DNA of 14,673 bases from CAIKZJ01 sp964626015 (GCA_964626015.1 CAZVCC010000069.1:1-14673), one strand, 5' to 3'; counted from the first letter of the stretch, positions 1 through 10,132 are shown. The notes: a model not told the origin generated them from the letters alone. Program-made: numbers and translations.

Positions 1-22
1 AGAGTTTTTATTTGTTTGTTCG

Positions 23-42
23 CCGAGGCGGATTCGCCGCGG
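23..42. repeat. imperfect GC-rich palindrome downstream of sprA
   Basis: The sequence CCGaGGCG-gatt-CGCCgCGG forms a stem of seven pairs with one A/G mismatch and a 4-nt loop. It stands out as GC-rich in an AT-rich stretch, about 80 bp beyond the sprA stop codon. A smaller dyad, AGCC-atc-GGCT, follows at 48-58. On the sprA strand no T-run follows the hairpin, so it does not look like a standard intrinsic terminator. It could be a remnant of a dispersed palindromic repeat like those at 10053-10721, but the sequence is not the same. No gene was recognised in 1-123. Confidence 0.4.
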
Positions 43-123
43 AGAATAGCCATCGGCTGACTCGTTTCCCTTGAACTCTTTGCCGCTATTTCAATGAAAG
101 ATGGTATAAAAGATTATAACTAC

Positions 124-3100
124 TTACTGTATCGTAATCCTTACGTTTAACCCGCCCTCGTTATTCGTCCTCGGCTGTGTGTTAGCATTTCCCTCTGTAG
201 GCTCCGACTTAGAATACTTATAGAATATCATGATCTGTACCTTTGAACTTAACGAATACGATATTGAAGGATTAAATGCCGTTACAGTCGAACCCGCTCC
301 GAGTATAGTCTGCTTCCCCTCATTCGGCTGGAATTTATAATCTGTTGGCTGGTTCTTATTCTTCGATATCGTTAATGAAAATGTTATGTCGTTCTTTAAT
401 GATAATCCAAACAATGGAATATCGAATCCCGACTTTGCAAAGTTCGCATTCAGGCTCCAGTCACTCGTTTTATTCTCCTGTATCAGACTGCTTGAAGGAG
501 TTAGTATGTTACTCGTCGATGAGTTTATTCTTAAATTCGCCGTTAGGTTGCCCCCGAAAACCTGCTTAAATGTTACATTCAGTCCTATCAGCGGATTAAA
601 CGACTGCGTTACCGATTGCCTTTGTATAACTTCATTGTTGCTCGCGTCAACAAATGACGCTTCCGAAAATTCTGATGTGAAAGAGTTTTCAAGCGTTACT
701 GTCTGTGCAAATTCCGAGAATAACGGAAGTTTTTCAAGCCCGGTCAATGTAAGGTTCCAGTTTGGAAACGGGAATGATCCTATCTGACTTTTAAACTCTG
801 ACGATATTTTCTGTATGTTTTCATTCACGTCTCCCGAAGGTTCATAATTGAACTTCTCTACACTTCCCGCAAAGAACATGCTGTAGCCGTCAGTTCTGTT
901 GCTGCTGCTGTTTATTGGCGTTCCTAAACCTCCAAGACTGTCCGTTATAAACGTTCCTGAATTATTAAAACCCCAGATTTTCTTGAATGAAAGATTCATC
1001 CTTATCGTCTGCGGAAGTATCGGCGATATTGTAGTGTTAAAAGTTATATTATTCGATAAGTTATACACGTCCTGTATATTAAGTCCCCCTACCCTCTTCC
1101 CGGGGTACCTGTTAAATCCTAATTGATACATTCTCGATGGTCCGTATTCTTCTACTGTTTTTAATGCCATCCAGAAATTGCCGAACCCAGGCCTGCCCAC
1201 TACTCCCGGATTTACTACTGAATTCGTCTGATTGAAATTTACCGTCACAAGGTCGGGTATGAATGTTCCGAGTATTTTCAATATGTCGGCAAACTGTATC
1301 TTGTCATCAACCTTGCTCGCGGAACGAAGTCCTTTGTCTGTACCAAAACCTCTGTACCCGCTCGGATTTTTCTGTATTCCGAATAAGTTAAGCATTTCAT
1401 TGAACTTTATAGTAGCACCCGTCGTAAATGTATTCGCAAACCCTACGTTGTATCCCACATTCGTTACAGTATTCGGGTTCGTCCATGCATACGTAACGTT
1501 GTAGTTCATGTTTATATCAAGAAACTTGTTTATAACCGGTATGTTAAATTTCGGATTGAATGTCGTCGTCTGCTGATAGTCAATGTCCTTTCCGAAATTT
1601 ATCAACCCATTATTAAAGAATACCTCATTAAGTATTTCTTTCTCTGATTTCTGCGTTCTCGCTGAGTCATTATACGTCTCAAAATCAACAAGGTCGCTTC
1701 CTACTTTGAAATTGTACGTTCCCGTTAAATCTACTATCCAGTTCTCTATAAACTTCCAGTTGAAACCAAACCCCCTGTTCGCCCTGAAAAGCCTGCTTAT
1801 CGGGTCATCCTGAGCCAGCAGCCTCTGCCGCGATTCGTTCCTTGTTCGGTTATAATCAATCGTTGCATTAAATCCTTGACTGAATGCCGGTATAAAGGGC
1901 AGCAGCGGAAAGAACATGTATATTTTCGCATCCTTGTACTGCTCACCCAGATTAATGAGACTGTTTAAGTTTAAATTCAATATTTCCGAAAGCCCGAAAT
2001 CTGTATTGTAATTCAAACTCCCCGTTACGTTGAAATCTTCCTTCCTTTCAAATGTAAAATCTCTCTGCGAGCCGTATGAGCCCGTAAAGTTTATTGAAAA
2101 CGCATTTAGGAATGTCCTCGTTATATACCCTCCGCCCGGAAATTTAAAACTCATTCCTTGTATTGATATATCGTTCCTAACAATAAGTGTCTGTGTTGAT
2201 TTAATAAAATCTTCTCTCTGTTTAGATGCAAATTCAGCATTGTTTGTCTGTGCAAGAACCTGCTTATACCTCTCGTCTGCTGCCTTTTCAAGCTCTATAT
2301 CCGACCCGGGGTAGTATCTCGGGTTTATCATGCTTTCGCTGTGTCTGAATGTTATCGGTATGTTCAGAAAATCTTTCCATTCTGGAGAAATTACCGACGC
2401 AAGCATATTATTAATAATAGAATGAGCGTTTACCGATATTCCCAAATCCCAGTTCTCTCCGGTCGTTCTTGAACCCGACCTCGCATCGAGCGCATGAAAA
2501 TTCGGGTCTACTTTTGACATGTTGAAACTCACATTCGCAAAATTTGCTATCTTCAGGCTCGTGTTTACATTGTATGCATATCCGTTATCATCGTTCACCT
2601 TTAAAACTCTGATTTCATTGAACCATACACTCCCGGAAATCGATGAATTAAGCCCCGTTCGGTTCTTCTCAACTCCAACCGTAAACTCTCGTATTGAATT
2701 TAACGCAGGTACACCTCGAACCCTGTAATATGCACCCGGCGGTCCGTTCGGTACAGGCATGTCAACCACCTGATTCGCCGAATCCCTCGATATCTTTAAA
2801 CTCGTTAAGTCTGCAAATATTATCGCTACTTCATTCTGTGCGCTCCAGGGCTGTCCCGGACGAACGTCAGGATGTATCGGTGCTCTGTACTCATAAAAAT
2901 TCGTTGAGTCTGAACCAAACCGTACTACCATCGTTGCATCGTATATCAACTCATTCGTGTAGTTAAACGTCGGGTCACCGTTCACAAATAGCTTCATCAT
3001 CTTGTAATTGAACAAATCCAGTACCTGACTTCTGTAGTCTTTAACGGCTATCTTCTGCATTCCCACAGTTAAGTTATTGAATGATAACGCTAACGACTGC

Positions 3101-6100
3101 TCGTTCGATTTTGTATTGACTCCGTTCGTGTTTCTGACCGTCTGCCTTAAAACGTCTCCCGGTACTGGACTTTGATATATCTGTGAATTTTCTTCAATGC
3201 TCACAACCGATATATTATATGTCGTGTCAGTCTTATCGGGTTTATACCACTGGTTACCCACAAGATTAAAATCGATAAGGCCTAACCTTACTTTTCCGTT
3301 TGCGCCCTTTATCCAGACCCTTATGTACTTTACGTTTGATAGTGTTGCTGCATTTATTTTCTTCTTGAATTCTGATAAAGGAATTCTGTACTGGAACCAG
3401 CCGCTTCCCGGTGCACCGCGTCCTGAAATTAACTTGTTGTTTGTTGTATCCAAACTTACGAAATACTGGTAATACTGGTTTGTCGGGTCCATCGTTCCGT
3501 TCCTGTCAAGGTCTTCGGCGTCAGGCCTCGTACCTCCTTCCGTAAACCTGTTTCCCTCTGTCCCGTTAATCAGATTTAAATCTATAGTCTGCGATTGTGA
3601 GTTGTTATCAAGAGCAGGGTCTTCATCTCCGTAAATACTCTTGTATTCTGCCATCGAATAGTTTGTTCCGTTGATACGGTTAAACTCGTCAAGCTCTTTA
3701 TCGCTTCGCATGTAATCGAGTCCTATGTCCTCGATTTCCTGAAGCGTTCCGTTTTCTATCGAATCCTCCGTATCCCGCCTTCCGTTCGGTATCGCGTCCT
3801 CTGATATCAACCCAAGGTCAATGTACATCCTCGCATTGCTCAGGTTCGCATTCCCGAAATTTTCAACACGCATGTTGAACTCTATAAAATTTATGTTTTC
3901 ATTTATTAGGTCCGACGATGTTGTGTTCAGATACTTCATTATCCCGTTCCAGTTGTTGCCCTTATTTATCGTATCAAAATTTACTTGGTTGTAATTATAA
4001 GTTCCGCGCTTCGACGGGTCATAATCCAGATAAAACGGCGATAGCCTGTCCTGTCCTGCCTGTACATCCCTTAATGGATATACCGACCTCACTTCAACAT
4101 CGTTCGGAAGCGTGTACCATTTTAAACTCGCTCTTCTCATTTGAAGTGTATCAATTCCTGTGTTTACCGAATCTACCGGTATAGAAGAAATAGTCCACGT
4201 CTGGTAACCTGTCCCGAGCGATATGATTTTCTTCGCTCCCTCCATGTCGTCAATGTACGCAATAGCTTCATTGTTATCCGAAGGTATCTGGCTCTTCTTC
4301 GTGTTAGGGTCAGGCGTCAAATATGCAAACTCTCCCCTTAGTGATAGCACTGATTCCTCTTTAGTGTTAAATCCCGGCAGCATGTTTAATGCTTTTGTAA
4401 TAAAATTTGGCTTTAACTCCGTCGTTAAATCAATACCGAACATCGAATTGTTCGTGGGCTCTTCACCAATTCTTACCTTGTCGTTCAGTGTTTCCTGTAT
4501 TAAATTCACGAAAGTAAAACCAAGATTTGTCTTATCGTTAATCTTGTAATCTCCGCGAAGCCCGATAAATGTCTTCGAAGCAAGCGTGAATAAGTCGTTT
4601 GATTCGTAAGTTATTCGCAAATCCTTCGAAGTTAATGCCGCTGCATTCCTTATTATTACAATACCTGTCGTATAATCAACAGAATAATCAACATTTTCAG
4701 TTAACTTCGTCTGTCCGAGAAATACTGCTACACTTCCCTGTACAACGTTTAATCCAAGGTTGAAATTACTGCTGAGTCCCGATTCCCCTTTTGCACTTCC
4801 TTTAATCGTGTAAAGATTTGCTTTTAATGAAAGCTGTGAGTTTGCTTTCTTTTGTGTGTAGATTTCTTCATATACCAGTGATGTATCACCGCCCGCATCC
4901 CTTATATTGTCCGCAAATGGACGAAGACTCGGAAATATAACATCACCCGATTCTGTTAATATTGTTTTTCCTACTCTGAAATCGAACACTCCGTCAGGAG
5001 GCGGCAGTGATGTCGTTCCCGTGTACCTGTCAATGTTTAATATTGTCGAGAGCGACTTATTGCTCAATCCCGGCTTATCTATGTTTTTCTGCCAGACGTT
5101 GTTGTTGTTGTATAATGCGTCAAGTACAAACCCGTCTTCTATTATCCTCGAAACGGGCAGCCTGTATATGTTCTTCAGCTTCAGCTCCCATGCAAGAGGC
5201 GTCAGCTCTGGACTCGCATTATCTACTTTTACTAACTTTAGTATAAGAGTATCGTTCGATAGTGAGTTGTACGCACCCTTTCCGTAAACTGTATTCTGAT
5301 AATCTGTGTAAACAACTCCCACATGAAAGTTTTCCGGTATGCTTATCCTTAAACTTATAAATCCTGCAAACTGGTCAAGATAGTATTCAGTCTGCTCAAG
5401 CTTTCTGAAATAACCTGCAAACTTATCACCAACTATTATCTCAGGCTTCTTTATTGAATCGCTGTACCCGCCTGCAGGCAGAGGTCCAAGCATTACCTTT
5501 CCCACTGAAAATCTCTTCGTCGGTTCCGTTACGTCGCATTGTACCCATACTTCAAATGAATTCGTTAATGTGTTTATTCGATGCTGATTAACAAATGCTG
5601 AATACTGATTCCCTAATGAGTCGTTAAATACTTCAGTAAACGACTGCTTGTATAAAATGTCCAAAAAGAAATGATTATCTGAATAATCCCAGACCTTTAA
5701 TTCAAAATTCTGGTCCTGTACACCCTGTGTGAACGTCTTCTCTTCCTGCTTGCTCTTTTTCTGAGATACTACAGTCGAAAGCGTGAGTGGTCCAAGCTTA
5801 AACTCACCCCTCACACCGAACAATGCCTGCGTTGACTGTATTAAAGATGATTTTGTATCAAGCGATACGTTACCTGCTTCAATCTTCTGTATTACCTCAT
5901 CCGCATATCCCGTGTACTTTATCTTCAGCTGATTCTCAAAATCAAACACACGCTGAGTATTCCAGTCCGCATCAATCGTTAGCTTATCCCCTATCGAACC
6001 CTTCGCAGTTACCTGTACTTCCTGTTTGAAGTTAATATTGTTCTGATCGTTGCTTATAAACGATAAAGACGATGCATCGCTCTTAGAATTCTGGTACGAT

Positions 6101-6750
6101 GCCGTTATATCAACTGCTCCGTTTATTCTTAAGTTAAATGTCGGAGGTCCGAATATTGTTTCTGTCTTGAAAGGCAATGGTATCGTTATATCAGTAAACT
6201 TCTCAAATAATCGCGATAAGTCGTCTGTAGTAATTCCCTTAAATTTTTCATCATACAACTCATTAAATATTCTGTCCTGCGTCTGCACCTCCTTCCTGTC
6301 AAGATATTCGTTTATATCCATCACAAGAGGCGCTTTTATATCCTCCCCGTCAAGAGTTTGTTTAAGTATAACTTTGTTATTCTCGCCGAAGATTACCTCA
6401 GTCTTTATTAATGATGAGTTCTCCAGTAATAATGGATGTGTCTTTTCCTTTAATTTTATTCCGTATGAATATTCAGGCTTGTATTGGAAATACTTTATTC
6501 GTGCTGTTGAATCTACCGGCAGTAGGAGGGTCGAATCTATTGCCAATCCTAACGAATCCGCTATTTTCTTCCTTATAGAATCGTTTAACTCGTATTTGTA
6601 GTTAGTAAATACTCCAAGGTCTCTTCTTCCTTGAGAAAAAGTGACATTGTTTATGGTTAAAATAATTACTATTATTGTCAGGGAAAATAAAAACTTCCTG
6701 ATTAGGAACTTGTCAACCTTATATTTTGTATTTATAATATTAAAACTCAA
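124..6750 (-). CDS. sprA: SprA, type IX secretion outer-membrane translocon
   Basis: SprA is the giant outer-membrane barrel (36 strands in the Flavobacterium johnsoniae structure) through which T9SS substrates cross the outer membrane. Seen here: 2208 residues, somewhat shorter than the roughly 2400 of the Flavobacterium protein; a basic N-terminus followed by a hydrophobic signal core at about residues 20-40 ending in NNVTFSQ; and long stretches of alternating beta-strand pattern. Family hallmarks include PPDGVFDFRVGKTIL (about residue 580), YIDDMEGAKK (about 831) and the acidic insert EDLDRNGTMDPTNQYYQY (about 1080). The frame is uninterrupted. The start is TTG: no ATG lies in frame before the signal core, an in-frame TGA sits at 6772-6774, and no Shine-Dalgarno is seen, so the exact start is less sure than the identity. 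It is divergent from the peptidase-barrel gene. T9SS function would need partners (PorV, GldK-N and others) not in this window. Confidence 0.93.
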   Translation of the reverse strand: MSFNIINTKYKVDKFLIRKFLFSLTIIVIILTINNVTFSQGRRDLGVFTNYKYELNDSIRKKIADSLGLAIDSTLLLPVDSTARIKYFQYKPEYSYGIKLKEKTHPLLLENSSLIKTEVIFGENNKVILKQTLDGEDIKAPLVMDINEYLDRKEVQTQDRIFNELYDEKFKGITTDDLSRLFEKFTDITIPLPFKTETIFGPPTFNLRINGAVDITASYQNSKSDASSLSFISNDQNNINFKQEVQVTAKGSIGDKLTIDADWNTQRVFDFENQLKIKYTGYADEVIQKIEAGNVSLDTKSSLIQSTQALFGVRGEFKLGPLTLSTVVSQKKSKQEEKTFTQGVQDQNFELKVWDYSDNHFFLDILYKQSFTEVFNDSLGNQYSAFVNQHRINTLTNSFEVWVQCDVTEPTKRFSVGKVMLGPLPAGGYSDSIKKPEIIVGDKFAGYFRKLEQTEYYLDQFAGFISLRISIPENFHVGVVYTDYQNTVYGKGAYNSLSNDTLILKLVKVDNASPELTPLAWELKLKNIYRLPVSRIIEDGFVLDALYNNNNVWQKNIDKPGLSNKSLSTILNIDRYTGTTSLPPPDGVFDFRVGKTILTESGDVIFPSLRPFADNIRDAGGDTSLVYEEIYTQKKANSQLSLKANLYTIKGSAKGESGLSSNFNLGLNVVQGSVAVFLGQTKLTENVDYSVDYTTGIVIIRNAAALTSKDLRITYESNDLFTLASKTFIGLRGDYKINDKTNLGFTFVNLIQETLNDKVRIGEEPTNNSMFGIDLTTELKPNFITKALNMLPGFNTKEESVLSLRGEFAYLTPDPNTKKSQIPSDNNEAIAYIDDMEGAKKIISLGTGYQTWTISSIPVDSVNTGIDTLQMRRASLKWYTLPNDVEVRSVYPLRDVQAGQDRLSPFYLDYDPSKRGTYNYNQVNFDTINKGNNWNGIMKYLNTTSSDLINENINFIEFNMRVENFGNANLSNARMYIDLGLISEDAIPNGRRDTEDSIENGTLQEIEDIGLDYMRSDKELDEFNRINGTNYSMAEYKSIYGDEDPALDNNSQSQTIDLNLINGTEGNRFTEGGTRPDAEDLDRNGTMDPTNQYYQYFVSLDTTNNKLISGRGAPGSGWFQYRIPLSEFKKKINAATLSNVKYIRVWIKGANGKVRLGLIDFNLVGNQWYKPDKTDTTYNISVVSIEENSQIYQSPVPGDVLRQTVRNTNGVNTKSNEQSLALSFNNLTVGMQKIAVKDYRSQVLDLFNYKMMKLFVNGDPTFNYTNELIYDATMVVRFGSDSTNFYEYRAPIHPDVRPGQPWSAQNEVAIIFADLTSLKISRDSANQVVDMPVPNGPPGAYYRVRGVPALNSIREFTVGVEKNRTGLNSSISGSVWFNEIRVLKVNDDNGYAYNVNTSLKIANFANVSFNMSKVDPNFHALDARSGSRTTGENWDLGISVNAHSIINNMLASVISPEWKDFLNIPITFRHSESMINPRYYPGSDIELEKAADERYKQVLAQTNNAEFASKQREDFIKSTQTLIVRNDISIQGMSFKFPGGGYITRTFLNAFSINFTGSYGSQRDFTFERKEDFNVTGSLNYNTDFGLSEILNLNLNSLINLGEQYKDAKIYMFFPLLPFIPAFSQGFNATIDYNRTRNESRQRLLAQDDPISRLFRANRGFGFNWKFIENWIVDLTGTYNFKVGSDLVDFETYNDSARTQKSEKEILNEVFFNNGLINFGKDIDYQQTTTFNPKFNIPVINKFLDINMNYNVTYAWTNPNTVTNVGYNVGFANTFTTGATIKFNEMLNLFGIQKNPSGYRGFGTDKGLRSASKVDDKIQFADILKILGTFIPDLVTVNFNQTNSVVNPGVVGRPGFGNFWMALKTVEEYGPSRMYQLGFNRYPGKRVGGLNIQDVYNLSNNITFNTTISPILPQTIRMNLSFKKIWGFNNSGTFITDSLGGLGTPINSSSNRTDGYSMFFAGSVEKFNYEPSGDVNENIQKISSEFKSQIGSFPFPNWNLTLTGLEKLPLFSEFAQTVTLENSFTSEFSEASFVDASNNEVIQRQSVTQSFNPLIGLNVTFKQVFGGNLTANLRINSSTSNILTPSSSLIQENKTSDWSLNANFAKSGFDIPLFGLSLKNDITFSLTISKNKNQPTDYKFQPNEGKQTILGAGSTVTAFNPSISYSLSSKVQIMIFYKYSKSEPTEGNANTQPRTNNEGGLNVRITIQ

Positions 6751-6904
6751 AAATAATGATAAATCGTAAAATCAGTGTCTATATCAATCCTTTTTTAATT
6801 AATAAAATAAGTTTTATTTTGCAAATCAAACCAAATATCCCTGACATATTTCTACTATTTTAATCTAAATTTAACAATAATAAACAGTAAAATATATATT
6901 TTCA
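6751..6904. promoter_or_regulatory. divergent intergenic region with a 7-bp inverted repeat
   Basis: These 154 bp separate sprA from the divergent peptidase-barrel gene and must carry the start signals of both unless they are read through. The region is extremely AT-rich. A perfect inverted repeat, AAAATAA-gtt-TTATTTT, lies at 6804-6820 near the middle and could be a regulator site. The second arm overlaps a sequence close to the Bacteroidota -7 consensus TAnnTTTG (TATTTTG, one T short) on the plus strand. I found no exact -7/-33 pair on either strand and no ribosome-binding site before either start, so promoter positions are not assigned. Confidence 0.35.
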
Positions 6905-9900
6905 ATGATTAATAGAAGAGAAAAATTTTCTTTCTTTTACATTACTTTAGCGTTATTTTGTCTTTTCTCAGGTACTGCTTTTTCGCAGTTTGATTCTCAT
7001 CCTGAAGAAGATTGGTTCACGATAGAAACTAAGCACTTTACTGTCACCTACCATTCAGGTGCAGAAAGAACTGCTCAGGTTATTGCTAAAATTGCAGAAG
7101 AAGTTTACGGTCCAATTACAGATTTATACCAGTTCCCGCTTAAAGATAAAGTCAATTTTGTCGTTAACGACCTTTCTGACGTCGCTAACGGTGCTACTGA
7201 TTACTTCGGAAATAGAATAGAAATATTCGCCTCCGCACTCGATTTTGAACTTAGAGGTACGCATAACTGGCTCCGAAATGTAATAACTCATGAATTCGCT
7301 CACATGGTTCAGCTGCAGGCTTCTCTGAAGTTCTCAAAGAATATGCCCGCTATTTACCTCCAGTTCATCGATTATGAAAACGAAAGAAGACCCGACGTGC
7401 TGTACGGCTATCCTAATGCTATTATTTCTTATCCTATTTCTGGCGTCGGTGTTCCTGCATGGTTCGCCGAAGGTACCGCTCAGTACCAGCGGCAGCAATT
7501 GGGCTACGATTACTGGGATGCCAATAGGGATATGATTCTTAGAAGCTATGCCCTCGATAATAATATGCTCACATGGAATGAAATGGGACAGTTTTCTTCC
7601 ATTACAAGCTTAAAAGCCGAATCTATCTATAATTCTGGCTTTGCTCTCACTCAGTACATCGCAAGAGTTTATGGCGAAGATAAACTAAAAAAGATTACTA
7701 AAAGCCTTGGCGACCTTACAAACTTCAGCGTTGATAAAGCTATCAGAGAGCATCTTGGTAAAGACGGCTCCGACCTTTATAATGAATGGAAAGCATTCCT
7801 GCAAAAAGATTATGCAGAAAGAATCGCCGACGTGAAAAATACCCATATGGACGGTCAGATAATACACCTTGAAGGATTTGCAAACTATTATCCCAAAATT
7901 TCTCCTGACAGCAAGAAGATTGCTTACCTGACTAACAGTACTTACGATTATGCAACTACTCAGCTTATTGTCCTCGACCTAAATACAAAAGAAAAGGAAG
8001 TTGTTGACGCACCCGTCGCTTCCAATTTTGCATGGTCGAATGACGGTAAGAAAATTATATATGCTAAAAGAAACTCTCCGCCCTCTATCGGCGACGCAGT
8101 GCTTTTTGATATTTATGAATACGATTTTAGCGTAAAGAAAGAAAAGAGACTCTCCGAAAATCTAAGAGCTTTCTCGCCTTCTTATTCACCCGACGGCTCA
8201 AAGATTCTTTATATCAGCGGCAGCGATGGTACTCTTAATCTGTTTGTAGCAGATAAAAACCTCAGCAACAAAAAGCAGATTACATTCTTTAAAAACGGTG
8301 AACAGATATACAACCCTGTTTTTCATCCCGACGGCAAGACTGCTGTGTTTGATTTCTCCCATACTGAAGCGAGAAAAATCGCTAAGGTTGACGTAGAATC
8401 CGGTAACATGGAATTCATATTCGATGAAGACGTTATCGATTTCAGAGCACCTGTGGTTTCGTCCGATGGTACTAAAATGTACTATTCATCAAACGAAACA
8501 GGTATCTTTAATATCTATTCATACGAGTTCGCTACTAAAGATATAAAACAAATAACTAACGTTATCGGCGGTGCTTTTATGCCGACTATAGATAATAAAG
8601 GAAATATTGCTTTCACTACTTATAAATCTGACGGGTTTAAGATTGCATACCTCAAAGACTATCTCGAAAAAGATAAGAGCGATTTCGGTCACTATAAAGC
8701 ACCGGCTAAGCTCGTTCCGCAGTATTCTTCACTCGATACAACAGGCGGAAAAGAAAATAAACACGACTGGAAATACCTCCACAATTTTAACGACGATAAT
8801 ACAAGCAAACTCGAAAGCAAAAACTATAAAAGTATTTTTAATCAGCTTTCATTTTTCCCTGTTCTGAGATTTGATAATTACACCAAAGACAGAAACTTCC
8901 TCGACGCTATAAAACCCGGTATTTATCTTTATTCCGACGAATTGATGACAAGGTTCTCTATCTTCGGCGGTTTTGCTATAAACAGAAAAGCTGAACGTGA
9001 CATTTTTCTCGAATTTACTTTTAATAATGGCTCACCTATCGCTCAGAAGTTTCTTGCTAAAAAACTTAGCTTCGAACCTAAGTTCACACTCGCTGGTTAT
9101 AACGTAACTCGGAAATCAGATGCTCTGCTCTATGCTGGTGTTGATACTCTCAGCGTTGGCGTTGCTTACGACCTGCTCGAATTCGAACTCGCCATGGATT
9201 TCAAGCTTATCAATTATAATCACGACTTCAGAATAACATACGGCATTTCAAAATACGCTTCAAGCATAAATAATTTCTACCTGCCAAGCAGCGGTATAGC
9301 CGTCAGTGCGTCTTCACAGGATTATTTCAGAGCACAGCGTATTTCGCTCGACTATAAATACGAAAAAAGTTTTCACAACAAAAATTCTGACATCAATCCC
9401 GCTGGCAGGAAAATAAACCTTAGATATGAATACGAAGCCAGCAGCATTAACCCTGAACTTCTCGTTGACGACCAGGGTAATGTATCAACTGTTTTTACTC
9501 ACAACAAACTTCACAAAGTTGAAGGTGTCTGGTCTGAAGGTATGTACCTCTTCAGGAATCAATCTTTGAACTTGAAACTCCGCGGAGCCGCTGTACTCGG
9601 TAAACCCGTTGACAGCTTCTATGATTACTATGCAGGGGGATTGATTGGTATGAGAGGCTATCCGTATTTCTCACTCGGAGGCGGCAGAGTTGCTCATGCA
9701 AACCTGACGTACAGGTTCCCGCTTATTTCTAAGATTGATACAAGAATTTCGCCTCTGTACTTTGATAAGCTTTATCTCTCGCTCTTTGCCGACTATGGCG
9801 ACGCATGGTACGGTACAGCTCCTCAGCTTAATGAATTCAAAAAGGACATCGGATTCGAACTGAGACTGCAGGCGTTCTCGTCATACGTATTCCCGACAAG

Positions 9901-10021
9901 CATTTTCTTCAGCATGGCTTACGGGCTCGACAGTTTCACAAAACGCTTTCAGGGCACCGACGTTACCTACGGCAAAGAAGTCATCTACTACTTCGGTATG
10001 CTCTTCGGTTTCGACATATAA
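6905..10021 (+). CDS. exported metallopeptidase / TolB-like propeller / Omp85-like barrel fusion
   Basis: Residues 1-27 form a signal peptide (basic start, hydrophobic core, GTAFSQ cut region). Residues about 35-305 look like a peptidase-MA-like gluzincin domain: HEFAH gives H129, E130 and H133, and the WFAEGTAQY motif supplies the likely third zinc ligand E189. Residues about 320-590 hold PD40/WD40-like blades with recurring SPDG-type turns (YYPKISPDSKK, SPSYSPDGSK, NPVFHPDGK), as in TolB. Residues about 640-1038 are rich in beta strands and resemble an Omp85/BamA barrel: GGLIGMRGYPYFSLGGG carries the lid-loop R-G-Y motif (R917-Y919), followed by ANLTYRFPL and LYLSLFADYGDAW. About 400 residues suits a 16-strand barrel. 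No POTRA domain was seen. The catalytic residues look intact, but substrate and topology are unknown. The start is the ATG directly before the signal peptide. Domain calls are from motif reading only. Confidence 0.85.
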   Translation: MINRREKFSFFYITLALFCLFSGTAFSQFDSHPEEDWFTIETKHFTVTYHSGAERTAQVIAKIAEEVYGPITDLYQFPLKDKVNFVVNDLSDVANGATDYFGNRIEIFASALDFELRGTHNWLRNVITHEFAHMVQLQASLKFSKNMPAIYLQFIDYENERRPDVLYGYPNAIISYPISGVGVPAWFAEGTAQYQRQQLGYDYWDANRDMILRSYALDNNMLTWNEMGQFSSITSLKAESIYNSGFALTQYIARVYGEDKLKKITKSLGDLTNFSVDKAIREHLGKDGSDLYNEWKAFLQKDYAERIADVKNTHMDGQIIHLEGFANYYPKISPDSKKIAYLTNSTYDYATTQLIVLDLNTKEKEVVDAPVASNFAWSNDGKKIIYAKRNSPPSIGDAVLFDIYEYDFSVKKEKRLSENLRAFSPSYSPDGSKILYISGSDGTLNLFVADKNLSNKKQITFFKNGEQIYNPVFHPDGKTAVFDFSHTEARKIAKVDVESGNMEFIFDEDVIDFRAPVVSSDGTKMYYSSNETGIFNIYSYEFATKDIKQITNVIGGAFMPTIDNKGNIAFTTYKSDGFKIAYLKDYLEKDKSDFGHYKAPAKLVPQYSSLDTTGGKENKHDWKYLHNFNDDNTSKLESKNYKSIFNQLSFFPVLRFDNYTKDRNFLDAIKPGIYLYSDELMTRFSIFGGFAINRKAERDIFLEFTFNNGSPIAQKFLAKKLSFEPKFTLAGYNVTRKSDALLYAGVDTLSVGVAYDLLEFELAMDFKLINYNHDFRITYGISKYASSINNFYLPSSGIAVSASSQDYFRAQRISLDYKYEKSFHNKNSDINPAGRKINLRYEYEASSINPELLVDDQGNVSTVFTHNKLHKVEGVWSEGMYLFRNQSLNLKLRGAAVLGKPVDSFYDYYAGGLIGMRGYPYFSLGGGRVAHANLTYRFPLISKIDTRISPLYFDKLYLSLFADYGDAWYGTAPQLNEFKKDIGFELRLQAFSSYVFPTSIFFSMAYGLDSFTKRFQGTDVTYGKEVIYYFGMLFGFDI

Positions 10022-10052
10022 ACATATTGTAATTTTCTTTTTTTATCTTGTC

Positions 10053-10096
10053 ATCCCCGCTCGCACTTGGCGGCTTGCCTGCAGCAGGCAGGGGAT
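10053..10096. repeat. nested palindrome, isolated copy
   Basis: An outer pair ATCCCC (10053-10058) / GGGGAT (10091-10096) encloses an inner near-perfect palindrome, TGCCTGC-a-GCAGGCA (10076-10090). The right half matches the extra palindrome inside repeat unit A (GCAGGCAGGGATTTAAT there, GCAGGCAGGGGATCTAAT here), so the two are probably members of one dispersed family. It lies 31 bp after the stop codon of the peptidase-barrel gene. Confidence 0.6.
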
Positions 10097-10132
10097 CTAA
10101 TCATTATTGTTTACAAATACAACTTTAGCACT

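Noticed and set aside
6050..6601. 183-codon plus-strand open frame opposite the sprA N-terminal region
   Set aside because: It lies wholly antisense to well-supported sprA coding sequence and its translation resembles no protein family I recognise. Other plus-strand frames across 345-5287 were dropped for the same reason.
8607..8867. 86-codon plus-strand open frame inside the peptidase-barrel gene
   Set aside because: It is an out-of-frame shadow over the propeller-to-barrel junction; the main frame is continuous and has clear domain motifs.
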